Source: Collinsella sp. (GTDB taxonomy: Bacteria > Actinomycetota > Coriobacteriia > Coriobacteriales > Coriobacteriaceae). Taken from it: DNA of 44,044 bases. Numbering within the stretch: position 1 is the stretch's first letter; every line of letters begins with the position of its first letter. Of this stretch, positions 10,020 through 18,335 are shown in pieces. The notes beneath the pieces are model-generated. The model had not been told where the DNA came from, searched no databases, and saw nothing but the letters and a program-made list of their open reading frames with translations. A program made the translations under genes and the position numbers. The DNA lies in the NCBI GenBank assembly GCA_019414445.1, contig DXMA01000019.1, positions 1 to 44,044 of the forward strand. Reading direction: 5' to 3'.

Positions 10020-11618
10020 TTAGTTCTCCTCTGATCCAGAAACATCCGAATGGTGCTTGGCCATGAACTGCTGCTTGAAGTCGCCGATGACGCGCAAGAG
10101 CTCAGCCTTGGTGTCATCATCGATCTTCTTGGCGCGAACCTTGTCGAGCAGCGAACCAAAGCCATTGTCCATGTACTCGATGAGCTCGGCACGGAAGGGC
10201 AGCACGTCGGCGATCTCCAGGTCATCCAGGAAGCCCTCGTTGCCAGCGAACAGCGTAACGATCTGCTCGCCAACCTCAAACGGCTTGTAACGCGGCTGCT
10301 TCAGGAGCTCGGTCATGCGAGCACCATGGGTCAGCTGCTTCTGAGTAGCCTCGTCGAGGTCGGAGCCGAACTGCGTAAAGCCAGCGAGCTCCTGATAGGA
10401 AGCGAGGTCCAGACGGAGGTTGCCGGCGACCTGCTTCATGGCCTTGGTCTGCGCATCGCCACCGACGCGGGACACGGAGATGCCCACGTCGACTGCCGGG
10501 CGCTGACCCTGGAAGAAGAGCTCGGACTGCAGGTAGATCTGACCATCGGTAATGGAAATGACGTTGGTCGGAATGTAGGCCGAGACGTCGCCATCCTGGG
10601 TCTCGATGATCGGCAGTGCCGTCATGGAGCCATAACCGTTCTTCTTGGACATCTTGACGGCACGCTCGAGCAGGCGAGAGTGCAGGTAGAAGATGTCGCC
10701 AGGATAGGCCTCGCGTCCGGGCGGACGATGCAGCGTCAGCGACATCTGACGGTAGGCCACGGCCTGCTTAGACAGGTCATCGTAGATGACGAGCACGTGA
10801 CCGCCGGGGTTGGTCTCGCTGGCGGGCTTACCGTCCTCGCCGTTGTACATGAAGAACTCGCCGATAGCGGCACCGGCCATAGGCGCGATGTACTGCATAG
10901 GGGCGGAATCGGCAGCGGTGGCCGAAACGATGATGGTGTAGTCGAGCGCACCGTGCTGAGCGAGGGTCTCGCGGATGTTGGCAACCGTGGAGGCCTTCTG
11001 GCCGATGGCGACATAGATGCAGACCATGCCCTTGCCGCGCTGATTGAGGATAGCGTCGATGGCGATGGCGGTCTTACCGGTCTTACGGTCGCCGATGATG
11101 AGCTCACGCTGACCGCGGCCAATAGGCACCATGGAGTCGATAGCGAGCAGACCGGTCTGAACCGGCTCACACACCGGGGTACGGTCAATGACGCCGGGGG
11201 CCTTGAACTCGATGGGGCGACGGTGCGTGGCGACGATGTCGCCCAGGCCGTCGATGGGCTGGCCGAGCGGATTGACGACGCGGCCGAGCATGGCGCGGCT
11301 CACAGGGATATCCATAATGCGGCCAGTGGTGCGGCACTCGTCGCCTTCCTTGATGGCGTCGACGGCACCGAACAGAACGGCGCCGACCTCGTCACGGTCA
11401 AGGTTCTGGGCAAGGCCGAAGACGGTCTCACCGGTATCGGAGCTCTTGAACTCCAGAAGCTCGCCTGCCATGGCGCTCTTGAGGCCGGAGACGCGCGCGA
11501 TGCCGTCGCCTACCTCGTCGACCGTTGAAACCTCATGCGTATCGACCGTCGCGGAGAGGCTCGTAAGCTGCTCCTGCAGTTTCTTGGCGATATCCTGGGC
11601 ATTGAGGGTTTCGGACAT
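10020..11618 (-). CDS. atpA: ATP synthase F1 subunit alpha
   Basis: Non-catalytic nucleotide-binding subunit, 532 residues. The Walker A loop is GDRKTGKTA, the GQKAS segment follows, and the alpha signature PGREAYPGDIFYLHSRLLER is present. The start overlaps the atpH stop by one base. The C-terminus is acidic and short, as expected. Confidence 0.97.
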   Translation of the reverse strand: MSETLNAQDIAKKLQEQLTSLSATVDTHEVSTVDEVGDGIARVSGLKSAMAGELLEFKSSDTGETVFGLAQNLDRDEVGAVLFGAVDAIKEGDECRTTGRIMDIPVSRAMLGRVVNPLGQPIDGLGDIVATHRRPIEFKAPGVIDRTPVCEPVQTGLLAIDSMVPIGRGQRELIIGDRKTGKTAIAIDAILNQRGKGMVCIYVAIGQKASTVANIRETLAQHGALDYTIIVSATAADSAPMQYIAPMAGAAIGEFFMYNGEDGKPASETNPGGHVLVIYDDLSKQAVAYRQMSLTLHRPPGREAYPGDIFYLHSRLLERAVKMSKKNGYGSMTALPIIETQDGDVSAYIPTNVISITDGQIYLQSELFFQGQRPAVDVGISVSRVGGDAQTKAMKQVAGNLRLDLASYQELAGFTQFGSDLDEATQKQLTHGARMTELLKQPRYKPFEVGEQIVTLFAGNEGFLDDLEIADVLPFRAELIEYMDNGFGSLLDKVRAKKIDDDTKAELLRVIGDFKQQFMAKHHSDVSGSEEN

Positions 11619-12094
11619 TAGGCTTCACCTCCGTACGAATTAGCAGAGTTTGCGAGGGTCTCCTGCGCGATGCGCAGCTGCGTCTTGACGGAAATGTCAC
11701 GACGCTCGCCGCGGGCCTCGAGCACCAGGCCGCCCACGATAGACGGGTCGACCTGCTCGATAAGGAATACCTTGCGGCCGAAGTCCTGCTCGCATTTCTT
11801 AGTGATGGTTTGACGCAGCTCGTCGTCGAGCGGGATCGCCGTGGTGACGGTCACGCCCACTACATCCTCGTCTTCCTCGGCAACATACTTGAAGGCAGCT
11901 GCCACCTTGGGAAGAAGGTCGAGCTGGTCGCGCTTGGACATGGTGTCGAGCACGGCGATGATCTCGGGGCTGGCAGAAGCCAGGCGCTCGATCATCTCGA
12001 GGTCCTCAAACACATGGTTCTCGGCCTTGGCGGCTTCCAGAAGGGAGCGCGCATAGGTCTCGAGCACCTTGTCCTGATAGCGGCTAGTCGGCAT
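11618..12094 (-). CDS. atpH: ATP synthase F1 subunit delta
   Basis: Peripheral-stalk subunit (OSCP family) of 158 residues linking F1 to the b dimer. The N-terminal YARSLLEAAK helix and the C-terminal signature IVGGLVLEARGERRDISVKTQL are clear. It is somewhat shorter than the usual ~175-180 residues. It overlaps atpF by 11 bases and atpA by one. Confidence 0.93.
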   Translation of the reverse strand: MPTSRYQDKVLETYARSLLEAAKAENHVFEDLEMIERLASASPEIIAVLDTMSKRDQLDLLPKVAAAFKYVAEEDEDVVGVTVTTAIPLDDELRQTITKKCEQDFGRKVFLIEQVDPSIVGGLVLEARGERRDISVKTQLRIAQETLANSANSYGGEA

Positions 12095-12686
12095 TCAGGC
12101 TACCTGCTTCCTGGATGTAGCGCTCGATGAGCTTCTTCTGCTCGGACTCGTCCTCGAGCGCCTCGCCCACGATCTTGGTGGCGACGGCAACGGACAGGTC
12201 GGCGATGGAGCTCGCGGCACCGGCGTAGATGGACTTGCGCTCGTCCTCGACGGTCGTATGGGCCTTGGCGATGATCTCCTCGGCCTCCTTGTGAGCAGCC
12301 TCGATGATACGGGCGCGCTCAGACTCGGCGTCCTTACGGGCCTCGAGAACGATGTCGGCAGCCTGACGACGGGCGTCGGTGACGATCGAGTCGGACTCAG
12401 CGCGCTTGGCGATAGCCTCCTGCTTGGTCTTCTCGGCCTCGTCGAGGCTCTCCTCGATCTTCTTGCCGCGCTCCTCCATGGTTTTCATGATGCCCGGCAG
12501 GGCGACCTTGGCCAGCACGATCCAGATGATCAGGAAGGCGATAAGCGCCGGGATGAACTCCGCCATCTTAGGGATGAGGATGTCCGCACCGGCAGCGCCG
12601 TCCTCGGCGAACGCGGAAACCGGCATGAGCAGCGCGGCCGCGGACGCGGAGAGTGCGATCGCGCTCTTCTGGGATGAAAGATTCAT
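12084..12686 (-). CDS. atpF: ATP synthase Fo subunit b with signal-peptide-like N-terminus
   Basis: Peripheral-stalk subunit of 200 residues. It has one membrane helix (FIPALIAFLIIWIVLAKVAL, about 44-63) followed by a long charged coiled coil (MEERGKKIEESLDEAEKTKQ onward) and a C-terminal segment that contacts delta. Before the membrane helix lies a 30-residue leader, basic then Ala-rich, ending in PVSAFAEDG, which looks like a signal peptidase I site (AFA followed by ED). If cleaved, the mature N-terminus faces outside, as b requires. It sits between atpE and atpH. Confidence 0.94.
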   Translation of the reverse strand: MNLSSQKSAIALSASAAALLMPVSAFAEDGAAGADILIPKMAEFIPALIAFLIIWIVLAKVALPGIMKTMEERGKKIEESLDEAEKTKQEAIAKRAESDSIVTDARRQAADIVLEARKDAESERARIIEAAHKEAEEIIAKAHTTVEDERKSIYAGAASSIADLSVAVATKIVGEALEDESEQKKLIERYIQEAGSLNAD

Positions 12687-12701
12687 ACTTGACGCTCCGT
12701 G

Positions 12702-12896
12702 CTATTTAACGATCAGCGCGACAACGAAGCCGATCAGAGCCAGAGCCTCGCCGAAGGCGGAGCCCATGATGAAGACGGTGAACACGCGGCCCTGGACCTC
12801 AGGCTGACGGGCCATAGCACCCGTAGCACCCAGAGCAGACAGGCCGATAGCAAGACCAGCGCCGATAACACCGAGACCGTAACCGATAACTCCCAC
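12702..12896 (-). CDS. atpE: ATP synthase Fo subunit c
   Basis: Rotor-ring subunit of 64 residues, a hairpin of two membrane helices. The first helix is Gly-rich (GYGLGVIGAGLAIGLSALGA), the loop is ARQPEVQGR, and the second helix carries the essential carboxylate in GEALALIGF. The Glu is followed by Ala, not by the Ser/Thr seen in sodium-binding rings, so proton coupling is more likely. The start is GTG at 12896 behind a perfect AAAGGAGG. Confidence 0.94.
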   Translation of the reverse strand: MGVIGYGLGVIGAGLAIGLSALGATGAMARQPEVQGRVFTVFIMGSAFGEALALIGFVVALIVK

Positions 12897-13020
12897 GATT
12901 CCTCCTTTGTCGTGCGTGTCTTATTTCACGCAGGATAACCTTTTTATAACTGCCGGGCTCCATGGGTACGGGCACCGGCGGTTTAACGAATTGCCTTACC
13001 TTTAAGGCGCGAACGGAAGA

Positions 13021-13824
13021 CTACTCCTCCTCCGCGACCTCCTCTGCCTCAGAGACATACACGGCGGTAAGGACCGTGAAGACGTAAGCCTGAATGGCGC
13101 CGACCACAAGCTCGATCGCATAGATCAGGATGAGGATGGCAAGCCAGGCCAGCGAAGGCAGGGCACCGACGGCGTGGGCCGCGGAAACCTGCTGAAGCAG
13201 CGGCTGCATGAACATGCTCGCCATGATGGCGAACGAGCCCATGACCACGTGTCCTGCGAACATGTTGCAGAACAGACGGACGGCAAGCGTGATGAGACGC
13301 AGGAAGGTCGAGAAAAGCTCGACGACCCACACAAGCACGTTCATCGGGAAGCTCACGCCCTGCGGGGCGAGGCTCTTGATGTAGCCGATCACGCCGTGAG
13401 CCTTGCATCCGTAGTAGATGAAGTACACGAAGGCGAAGATGGCGAGCGCGGCGGTGGAGCCGATTGCGCCGGTGCCGGGCTTCATTCCCGGAATCAGGCC
13501 GATCATGTTATTGATCAGGATGAACAGGAAAAGCGAGCACAGGAACGGGAAGTGCTTCTTCCAGTTCTCACCCACGACGCCCTTGCCGATATCGTTCTCG
13601 ACGTACTCGATGATGTACTCGAAACCGTTGACGAAGAAGCCCTTGGGAACCAAGGTCTGCTTCTTCTTGAACACGGCCAGGACGATCAGGAGCACGATCG
13701 TGGAGACGATCAGCCAAAACGAGTACTGCGTGATGCCGCAGCTTAGATCGCCCACGACGGGGGTGGAGCTGAACTCGCTGACCAGATGATTAATCTCATC
13801 AGGCAGCTTTTCAAAAATTTCCAC
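13021..13824 (-). CDS. atpB: ATP synthase Fo subunit a
   Basis: Integral membrane subunit of 267 residues forming the ion half-channels. Several membrane helices are evident. The essential arginine lies in LAVRLFCNMFAGH, equivalent to the family's LRLFxNMxAGH. The C-terminal helix has the usual AIELVVGAIQAYVFTVLTAVY. A 124-base gap separates it from atpE; I see no gene in that gap. Confidence 0.96.
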   Translation of the reverse strand: MEIFEKLPDEINHLVSEFSSTPVVGDLSCGITQYSFWLIVSTIVLLIVLAVFKKKQTLVPKGFFVNGFEYIIEYVENDIGKGVVGENWKKHFPFLCSLFLFILINNMIGLIPGMKPGTGAIGSTAALAIFAFVYFIYYGCKAHGVIGYIKSLAPQGVSFPMNVLVWVVELFSTFLRLITLAVRLFCNMFAGHVVMGSFAIMASMFMQPLLQQVSAAHAVGALPSLAWLAILILIYAIELVVGAIQAYVFTVLTAVYVSEAEEVAEEE

Positions 13825-13827
13825 GAC

Positions 13828-14139
13828 TTACCTTTCGACCTCATGAGGATCTCGCAGCGCCTTGGCGACACGAACCGTGCAGGCGGCCATAAAGGCCACG
13901 AAGCCGATCGCCTCGCCCAGAAGGAACATGCGAAATGCCTCTCCGAACAACGCAAACACAACCAAGGTAAAGACGAGCAGGGCGATTGCCGAGACCGCCA
14001 GACTCACCATGCCCTTGAGCATGTCCGCATTCTGCTTATCGTCAAGAACCGGCTTGAGCGTAAAGACAAAGGGAAGAAAGGCGATTGCGCCCGCGATGGC
14101 GCCTGCAACGATAGCGAGCAGATCGGCTACCTGAAACAC
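13828..14139 (-). CDS. AtpI-like small membrane protein, first gene of the atp operon
   Basis: About 103 residues from a GTG at 14139 preceded by GTGAGGA; a longer ATG reading to 14214 lacks a ribosome-binding site. Four hydrophobic segments are visible, paired around short charged loops (VFTLKPVLDDKQNADMLKG). It ends three bases before atpB. Position and topology match the AtpI/UncI family that assists c-ring assembly or magnesium supply, but no diagnostic motif is seen, so the call rests on context. Confidence 0.6.
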   Translation of the reverse strand: MFQVADLLAIVAGAIAGAIAFLPFVFTLKPVLDDKQNADMLKGMVSLAVSAIALLVFTLVVFALFGEAFRMFLLGEAIGFVAFMAACTVRVAKALRDPHEVER

Positions 14140-14283
14140 TGGCGTCCTCACTTTCCTTTTTAACGCTTCACAGAACAGTTCCCGCCAAACATTGGTGACT
14201 ATTGTACGAGCCAATCGCTAAAGTACAACCGAAAAAGCATCGGTTAGTACGCACCTGTTCGTTTTCTTAAGACCTTCTTTATG

Positions 14284-14320
14284 CCGCAGGTACGGTAACG
14301 CGTTTTTCCGTACCCTGCGG
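14284..14320. other. Imperfect hairpin between upp and the atp operon
   Basis: CCGCAGGTACGG (14284-14295) and CCGTACCCTGCGG (14308-14320) pair with one bulge. It lies in the 280-base gap between the upp stop and the atp operon start. It has no flanking T-run, so a terminator for upp or a leader structure for atp are both only possibilities. I see nothing else in this gap. Confidence 0.35.
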
Positions 14321-14419
14321 GGCGAAACGTCCGTTAACAGGGGTGAGCGCGGTCGCCTTTTATTTGTCCGCGCGCACCGTTTCTTCGTATTTTCGACGTT
14401 AGCCGGTTTGGCCCAGAGA

Positions 14420-15067
14420 CTACAGCGTGCCGTAGATGCGGTCGCCGGCATCGCCCAGGCCGGGGACGATGTAGGCGGCCTCGTTGAGGTGGTCGTCAAT
14501 GGCGCAGGTATAGATATGCACGTCGGGGTCTTTCTCGGTCAGCGACTTGAGGCCCTCGGGGGCCGCGACGATGCACAGCATGCGAATGTCCTTGACACCG
14601 CGCTCGCGCAGATAGCCGATAGCCATCTCGGCAGAACCGCCCGTGGCGAGCATGGGATCGACGACCAGGCAGATACGTTGGTCGATATCCCTGGGCATCT
14701 TGCAGTAATACTCATGCGGCTCGTGGGTGACCTCGTCGCGCTCCATGCCAATGTGGCCCACGCGGGCAGAGGGCACCAGGTCGAGGATGCCGTCGACCAT
14801 GCCAAGGCCCGCGCGCAGAATGGGGACGATGGCGAGCTTCTTGCCGGCAAGCTGCTTAAACGTGGCAGTGGTGATGGGAGTCTCGACTTCGACATCCTCC
14901 ATGGGCAGGTCGCGCATGGCCTCGTAGCCGTCAAAAAGCGCGAGCTCGCGCACGAGCTGGCGGAACTGGTTGGTGCCGGTCGACTTATCGCGCAGGATCG
15001 ACAACTTGTGCTGGACGAGCGGATGGTCGACAAGCGTCACGCGGGACGCATCGTAGGTAACGGTCAT
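14420..15067 (-). CDS. upp: Uracil phosphoribosyltransferase
   Basis: Converts uracil and PRPP to UMP in pyrimidine salvage. At 215 residues it is normal length and complete. The PRPP loop is VVDPMLATGGSA, the N-terminal HPLVQHKLSILRD and the PILRAGLGMVDG segment are typical, and the C-terminal uracil-binding YIVPGLGDAGDRIYGT is intact. The start at 15067 follows AAAGGGGC; the longer reading begins in a region without a binding site. It lies 123 bases downstream of glpK and may share its transcript. Confidence 0.95.
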   Translation of the reverse strand: MTVTYDASRVTLVDHPLVQHKLSILRDKSTGTNQFRQLVRELALFDGYEAMRDLPMEDVEVETPITTATFKQLAGKKLAIVPILRAGLGMVDGILDLVPSARVGHIGMERDEVTHEPHEYYCKMPRDIDQRICLVVDPMLATGGSAEMAIGYLRERGVKDIRMLCIVAAPEGLKSLTEKDPDVHIYTCAIDDHLNEAAYIVPGLGDAGDRIYGTL

Positions 15068-15190
15068 GGGTTGATTGCCCCTTTCGTTGCGGCCGCAAAA
15101 CGACCTTGCTGACATGACGCACAGCGATGTTGCCGCCGCCCGCCATGCATAAGTTTAGCGGTTTGTTGTATCGAACGCTCCGTCACAACC

Positions 15191-16732
15191 CTACTGAGTG
15201 GTGCTGAGCGAACGCCTGACCGCATCGTGCCAACCGTCCAGGTTGCGCTCGCGACGCTCAACGGACATATGGGGATGGAACGTCTTGACGATCTGGGCGT
15301 TTTGCTCCAGCTCCTCCAGATCCTCCCAATACCCAACCGCAAGACCCGCCAAGTACGCGGCACCGATTGCCGTGGTCTCCACCGTCTCGCATTGCAGTAC
15401 AGGGATATCCAGCAAGTCTGCCTGGAACTGCATGATGAACTCGTTGCGCGAGGCACCGCCATCGACGGACAGGCGCTCAATCGAAAGACCCACATCCTGC
15501 TCCATGGCACGCAGCACGTCATAGCTCTGATAGGCCATGGACTCGCAAGCGGCGCGCACGATGGTCGCTCGAGTCGAAGCTCCAGTCAGACCGCATACGA
15601 TGCCGCGGGCGTGCGCGTCCCACCAAGGTGCACCCAAGCCCGCAAAAGCGGGGACAAAGTAGCATCCCTCGTTATCGCCGATCGAGGAGGCGAGCTGTGC
15701 CGATTCGGATACGTTGGAGATAACGCCCATGTTGTCGCGCAGCCAGTTCATCGTTGAGCCGGCGGCAAAAATAGAGCCCTCGAGCGCATAGCTGACCTTG
15801 CCGTCCGCAGCGATACCGATGGTGGAGACCAGGCCATTCTTGGATTCGACGATCTCGTCGCCGGTATTCATGAGCATAAAGCAGCCCGTGCCATAGGTGT
15901 TTTTGGTCTGGCCGGGATGGAAGCAGCAGTGACCGAACAGCGACGCCTGCTGGTCGCCCGCCACACCCATGATGGGCGGCATGTTGGTCATGATGTCGCT
16001 CGCTACGCGGCCGTAGTCGCCCGAGCTCCAGCGAACCTCGGGCATCATGGAACGTGGAACGTCAAAGAGCGCCAGCAGGTCGTCGTCCCAATCGAGCGTA
16101 TGGATATTAAAGAGCGCCGTGCGGCTGGCGTTGGTGTAGTCGGTGGCGAAGGTTTGGCCGCCGGTGAGGTTATAGATGAGCCAGGTATCGATGGTGCCAA
16201 ACATGAGGTCGCCCGCTGCCGCGCTCTCGCGCGCGCCGTCGACGTTGTCGAGAATCCACTGCACCTTGGAGGCCGAGAAATACGGGTCGAGCGTAAGGCC
16301 GGTGCGGGAACGCACCAGCTCCTCGCGGCCCTGCTCGGCCAGTTTATCGATTGTCGAGGCGGTGCGGCGACACTGCCACACGATGGCGTTGTAGATAGGC
16401 TGGCCACTCACGCGGTCCCACACCACCGTGGTCTCGCGCTGGTTGGAGATACCGATGGCGGCGATGCGATCGGAATGGATGCCGCTCTTAAACTGGACCT
16501 CCATCATCACGCCGATCTGGCTGGCAAGCACCTCCGTGGGATCCTGCTCCACCCAGCCGGGGCGCGGGAAGCTGGTTTTGACGCTACGACGTGCCTGGGC
16601 GACAATGCAGCCGTACTCGTCGACGATGGTCGCGAGCACCGAGGTGGTGCCGCAGTCGAGCGCCATGATGTAGGAACCGCCAAAGTTAAACGAGGCATCT
16701 TCCATGCCCAGGCTGCCCAGATTCAACGACAT
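15191..16732 (-). CDS. glpK: Glycerol kinase
   Basis: FGGY-family kinase of 513 residues phosphorylating glycerol to glycerol 3-phosphate. ATP-binding and substrate motifs are present: DCGTTSVLATIVDEYG, GWVEQDP, ISNQRETTVVWD, WQCRRT, DTWLIYNLTGG, TNASRT, and the C-terminal SVDGGASRNEFIMQFQADLL. A short extension of about 20 residues precedes the first beta strand. The DQGTTS motif reads DCGTTS here. It follows the Sua5-type gene by 13 bases. No glycerol facilitator or dehydrogenase is nearby. Confidence 0.93.
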   Translation of the reverse strand: MSLNLGSLGMEDASFNFGGSYIMALDCGTTSVLATIVDEYGCIVAQARRSVKTSFPRPGWVEQDPTEVLASQIGVMMEVQFKSGIHSDRIAAIGISNQRETTVVWDRVSGQPIYNAIVWQCRRTASTIDKLAEQGREELVRSRTGLTLDPYFSASKVQWILDNVDGARESAAAGDLMFGTIDTWLIYNLTGGQTFATDYTNASRTALFNIHTLDWDDDLLALFDVPRSMMPEVRWSSGDYGRVASDIMTNMPPIMGVAGDQQASLFGHCCFHPGQTKNTYGTGCFMLMNTGDEIVESKNGLVSTIGIAADGKVSYALEGSIFAAGSTMNWLRDNMGVISNVSESAQLASSIGDNEGCYFVPAFAGLGAPWWDAHARGIVCGLTGASTRATIVRAACESMAYQSYDVLRAMEQDVGLSIERLSVDGGASRNEFIMQFQADLLDIPVLQCETVETTAIGAAYLAGLAVGYWEDLEELEQNAQIVKTFHPHMSVERRERNLDGWHDAVRRSLSTTQ

Positions 16733-16745
16733 CGCTTACACCTTT

Positions 16746-17489
16746 CTATTGCATCGGGTCGGACAGAACCCGCTCGATCTCTGATGCGGGAAGTGCGCCT
16801 TGGCGCAGGATCTGAAGCTCGCCATGCTTAAACGTCACGATGGTCGAAGCGTCGCGGCACGGGGTCTCGCCCGCGTCGACGGCCAGATCAACCCCCTCCA
16901 GAATACGGTCCTCAACGTCGGCAAAGCTTGCCGGCGCGGGCGTGCCATGCGTATTGGCGCTGGTGCAGGCAAGAGGGCTGCCGCAGGCGCGGATGAGCGC
17001 TTGCACCACGGGCGAGGCCGAAGCGCGAAGTGCCACCGTGTCGTCGGCGGCGCGCATAAAGGTCGGCACGCAGGGGGCCGCCTTGACCACGATAGTCAGG
17101 GCACCCGGCCAGCATCGTCGGGCGAGCACGCGGGCCTCATGAGGGATATCCACGCCATAGCGATCGAGTGCCTCGGCATCATCAACCAGCCAGGCGACCG
17201 TTTGCGTGAGCTCGCGCTGCTTGAGGGTAAAGATACGACGATAGCCGGTACCGAGTGCGGGGACCGCGGCGCCGTTGACGGTGACCTGCGGATCGCGCGG
17301 CCACGGCAGAGGTTCACTTGTATCTTGTGGAACGGCATCCGAGAAGACGTTGACTGCCACGGCGACACCGTAGACCGTCTCGGTTGGAATAAGCGCCAGG
17401 CCACCGCGACCGAGTAGCTCGGCCGTACGCTCGACGGCGAGCCGATGCGGCTCACGCGTTCCCTCGAATACCCGATAGACCGTCTGCAT
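16746..17489 (-). CDS. Sua5/YciO/YrdC-family L-threonylcarbamoyladenylate synthase
   Basis: Expected to make threonylcarbamoyl-AMP, the first step of the t6A tRNA modification, from threonine, bicarbonate and ATP. Recognisable parts are ALIPTETVYGVAV, RRIFTLKQRELTQ (the KxR element), WPGALTIVV, VALRASASP, and SPLACTSANTHGTPAP with the SxN motif. There are 247 residues. About 30 residues rich in Pro and Trp are inserted after the PTETVYG strand, where most homologues have a short loop. It lacks the C-terminal Sua5 domain, so it resembles TsaC. It leads the glpK-upp group. Confidence 0.85.
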   Translation of the reverse strand: MQTVYRVFEGTREPHRLAVERTAELLGRGGLALIPTETVYGVAVAVNVFSDAVPQDTSEPLPWPRDPQVTVNGAAVPALGTGYRRIFTLKQRELTQTVAWLVDDAEALDRYGVDIPHEARVLARRCWPGALTIVVKAAPCVPTFMRAADDTVALRASASPVVQALIRACGSPLACTSANTHGTPAPASFADVEDRILEGVDLAVDAGETPCRDASTIVTFKHGELQILRQGALPASEIERVLSDPMQ

Positions 17490-17623
17490 GTGTATGCCAG
17501 CCCCTTACGCTCTGGTGCAAGTTTATTTACTGTGGGGCATTCTCGCACGAAACGTTCAACCTATTTGCCCAGAGCGCATGTTGGTTTGGTGAGCGGCTCT
17601 AGTAGTCGGTGAAAGTGAGGGGG

Positions 17624-18070
17624 TTATTGGACTGCGACGAACTTCTTTGGCCTGCCGGCGTGGCGTTCTTGGGCGGCGTAGCGCTCGATGCTGTCTATCG
17701 TTATCATCCGACGGCCGTCGACGAGTTCAACATCGAGCTTTCCTGCTTTGACCAGCGCGGTAATCCGCGAAGCGGAGACTTTGAGGTCCAGCGCTGCGTC
17801 TTTAAATGTTCGGCACGCCGCTTCCCGAGCGTCATCGTGGTCGATTTCGACTGAAAGGGCCACGACCTCGGCCGAGCGTTCGTACCCTGCCGGAGTCAAA
17901 CCGTTGTTGAGGTCGTCGGCCAAAAACGCCATCAGTGCCTCGGTGGCATGGGCAATCGCTTCTTCGCGCGTGTCGCCATCGGCAAAGGTGCCAGGAATCT
18001 GCGGGAAGCTAGCGCAGTAACCGTCGTCTTCTTTTATGAGAACGCAGTCATAGGTAAATCGCTGCCTCAT
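17624..18070 (-). CDS. hicB: HicB-family antitoxin
   Basis: A 148-residue antitoxin. Residues 5-50 form the HicB partial RNase-H-like fold (YDCVLIKEDDGYCASFPQIP, TREEAIAHATEAL). The C-terminal part (about 85-132) is helical with a wHTH-like pattern (LKVSASRITALVKAGKLDVE), suited to DNA binding and autoregulation. The start at 18070 is 11 bases after the hicA stop codon; an earlier ATG would overlap hicA. Small HicA-type toxins are neutralised by such proteins. Confidence 0.82.
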   Translation of the reverse strand: MRQRFTYDCVLIKEDDGYCASFPQIPGTFADGDTREEAIAHATEALMAFLADDLNNGLTPAGYERSAEVVALSVEIDHDDAREAACRTFKDAALDLKVSASRITALVKAGKLDVELVDGRRMITIDSIERYAAQERHAGRPKKFVAVQ

Positions 18071-18081
18071 TTTGCCTCCAG

Positions 18082-18267
18082 CTACCATCCAGCTTGGCGA
18101 CGAATACTTGCCCACGTGCCCTTCTTTGGTCGATCACCACCAGAGCCGTTCGCGGTGACAACACGGTCACCAGAAACATGCTTAGCATGACTACCGACTT
18201 GCGCGACCTCCACGAATCCATCGTGCTTGAGTAGGGCAATGATTTCCCGAAAGGTAGGAGGTTGCAT
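18082..18267 (-). CDS. hicA: HicA-family mRNA interferase toxin
   Basis: A 61-residue toxin with a double-stranded-RNA-binding-like fold that blocks translation by cleaving mRNA. The catalytic His is in the GSH motif (residue 27), followed by a beta strand (RVVTANGS) and the C-terminal KGTWASIRRQAGW helix, equivalent to the family's L..GTLRSILRQAGI. GAGGT precedes the ATG. Order (toxin first) and spacing to hicB are typical. Confidence 0.8.
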   Translation of the reverse strand: MQPPTFREIIALLKHDGFVEVAQVGSHAKHVSGDRVVTANGSGGDRPKKGTWASIRRQAGW

Positions 18268-18292
18268 GGGCCGACCTCTTTCAGCCGTCCTA

Positions 18293-18321
18293 ATTATAAA
18301 CTAATTTATAATTTTTGCTAA
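18293..18321 (-). promoter_or_regulatory. hicAB promoter with overlapping palindromic operator
   Basis: ATTATAAA and TTTATAAT (18293-18300, 18305-18312) are perfect 8-bp arms with a 4-bp centre. The minus-strand -10 TATAAT (18293-18298) lies in one arm, with TTAGCA 17 bases further upstream as a fair -35. Antitoxin binding here would block its own promoter; the binding is inferred. Confidence 0.6.
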
Positions 18322-18335
18322 CCAGTTAATAAATA

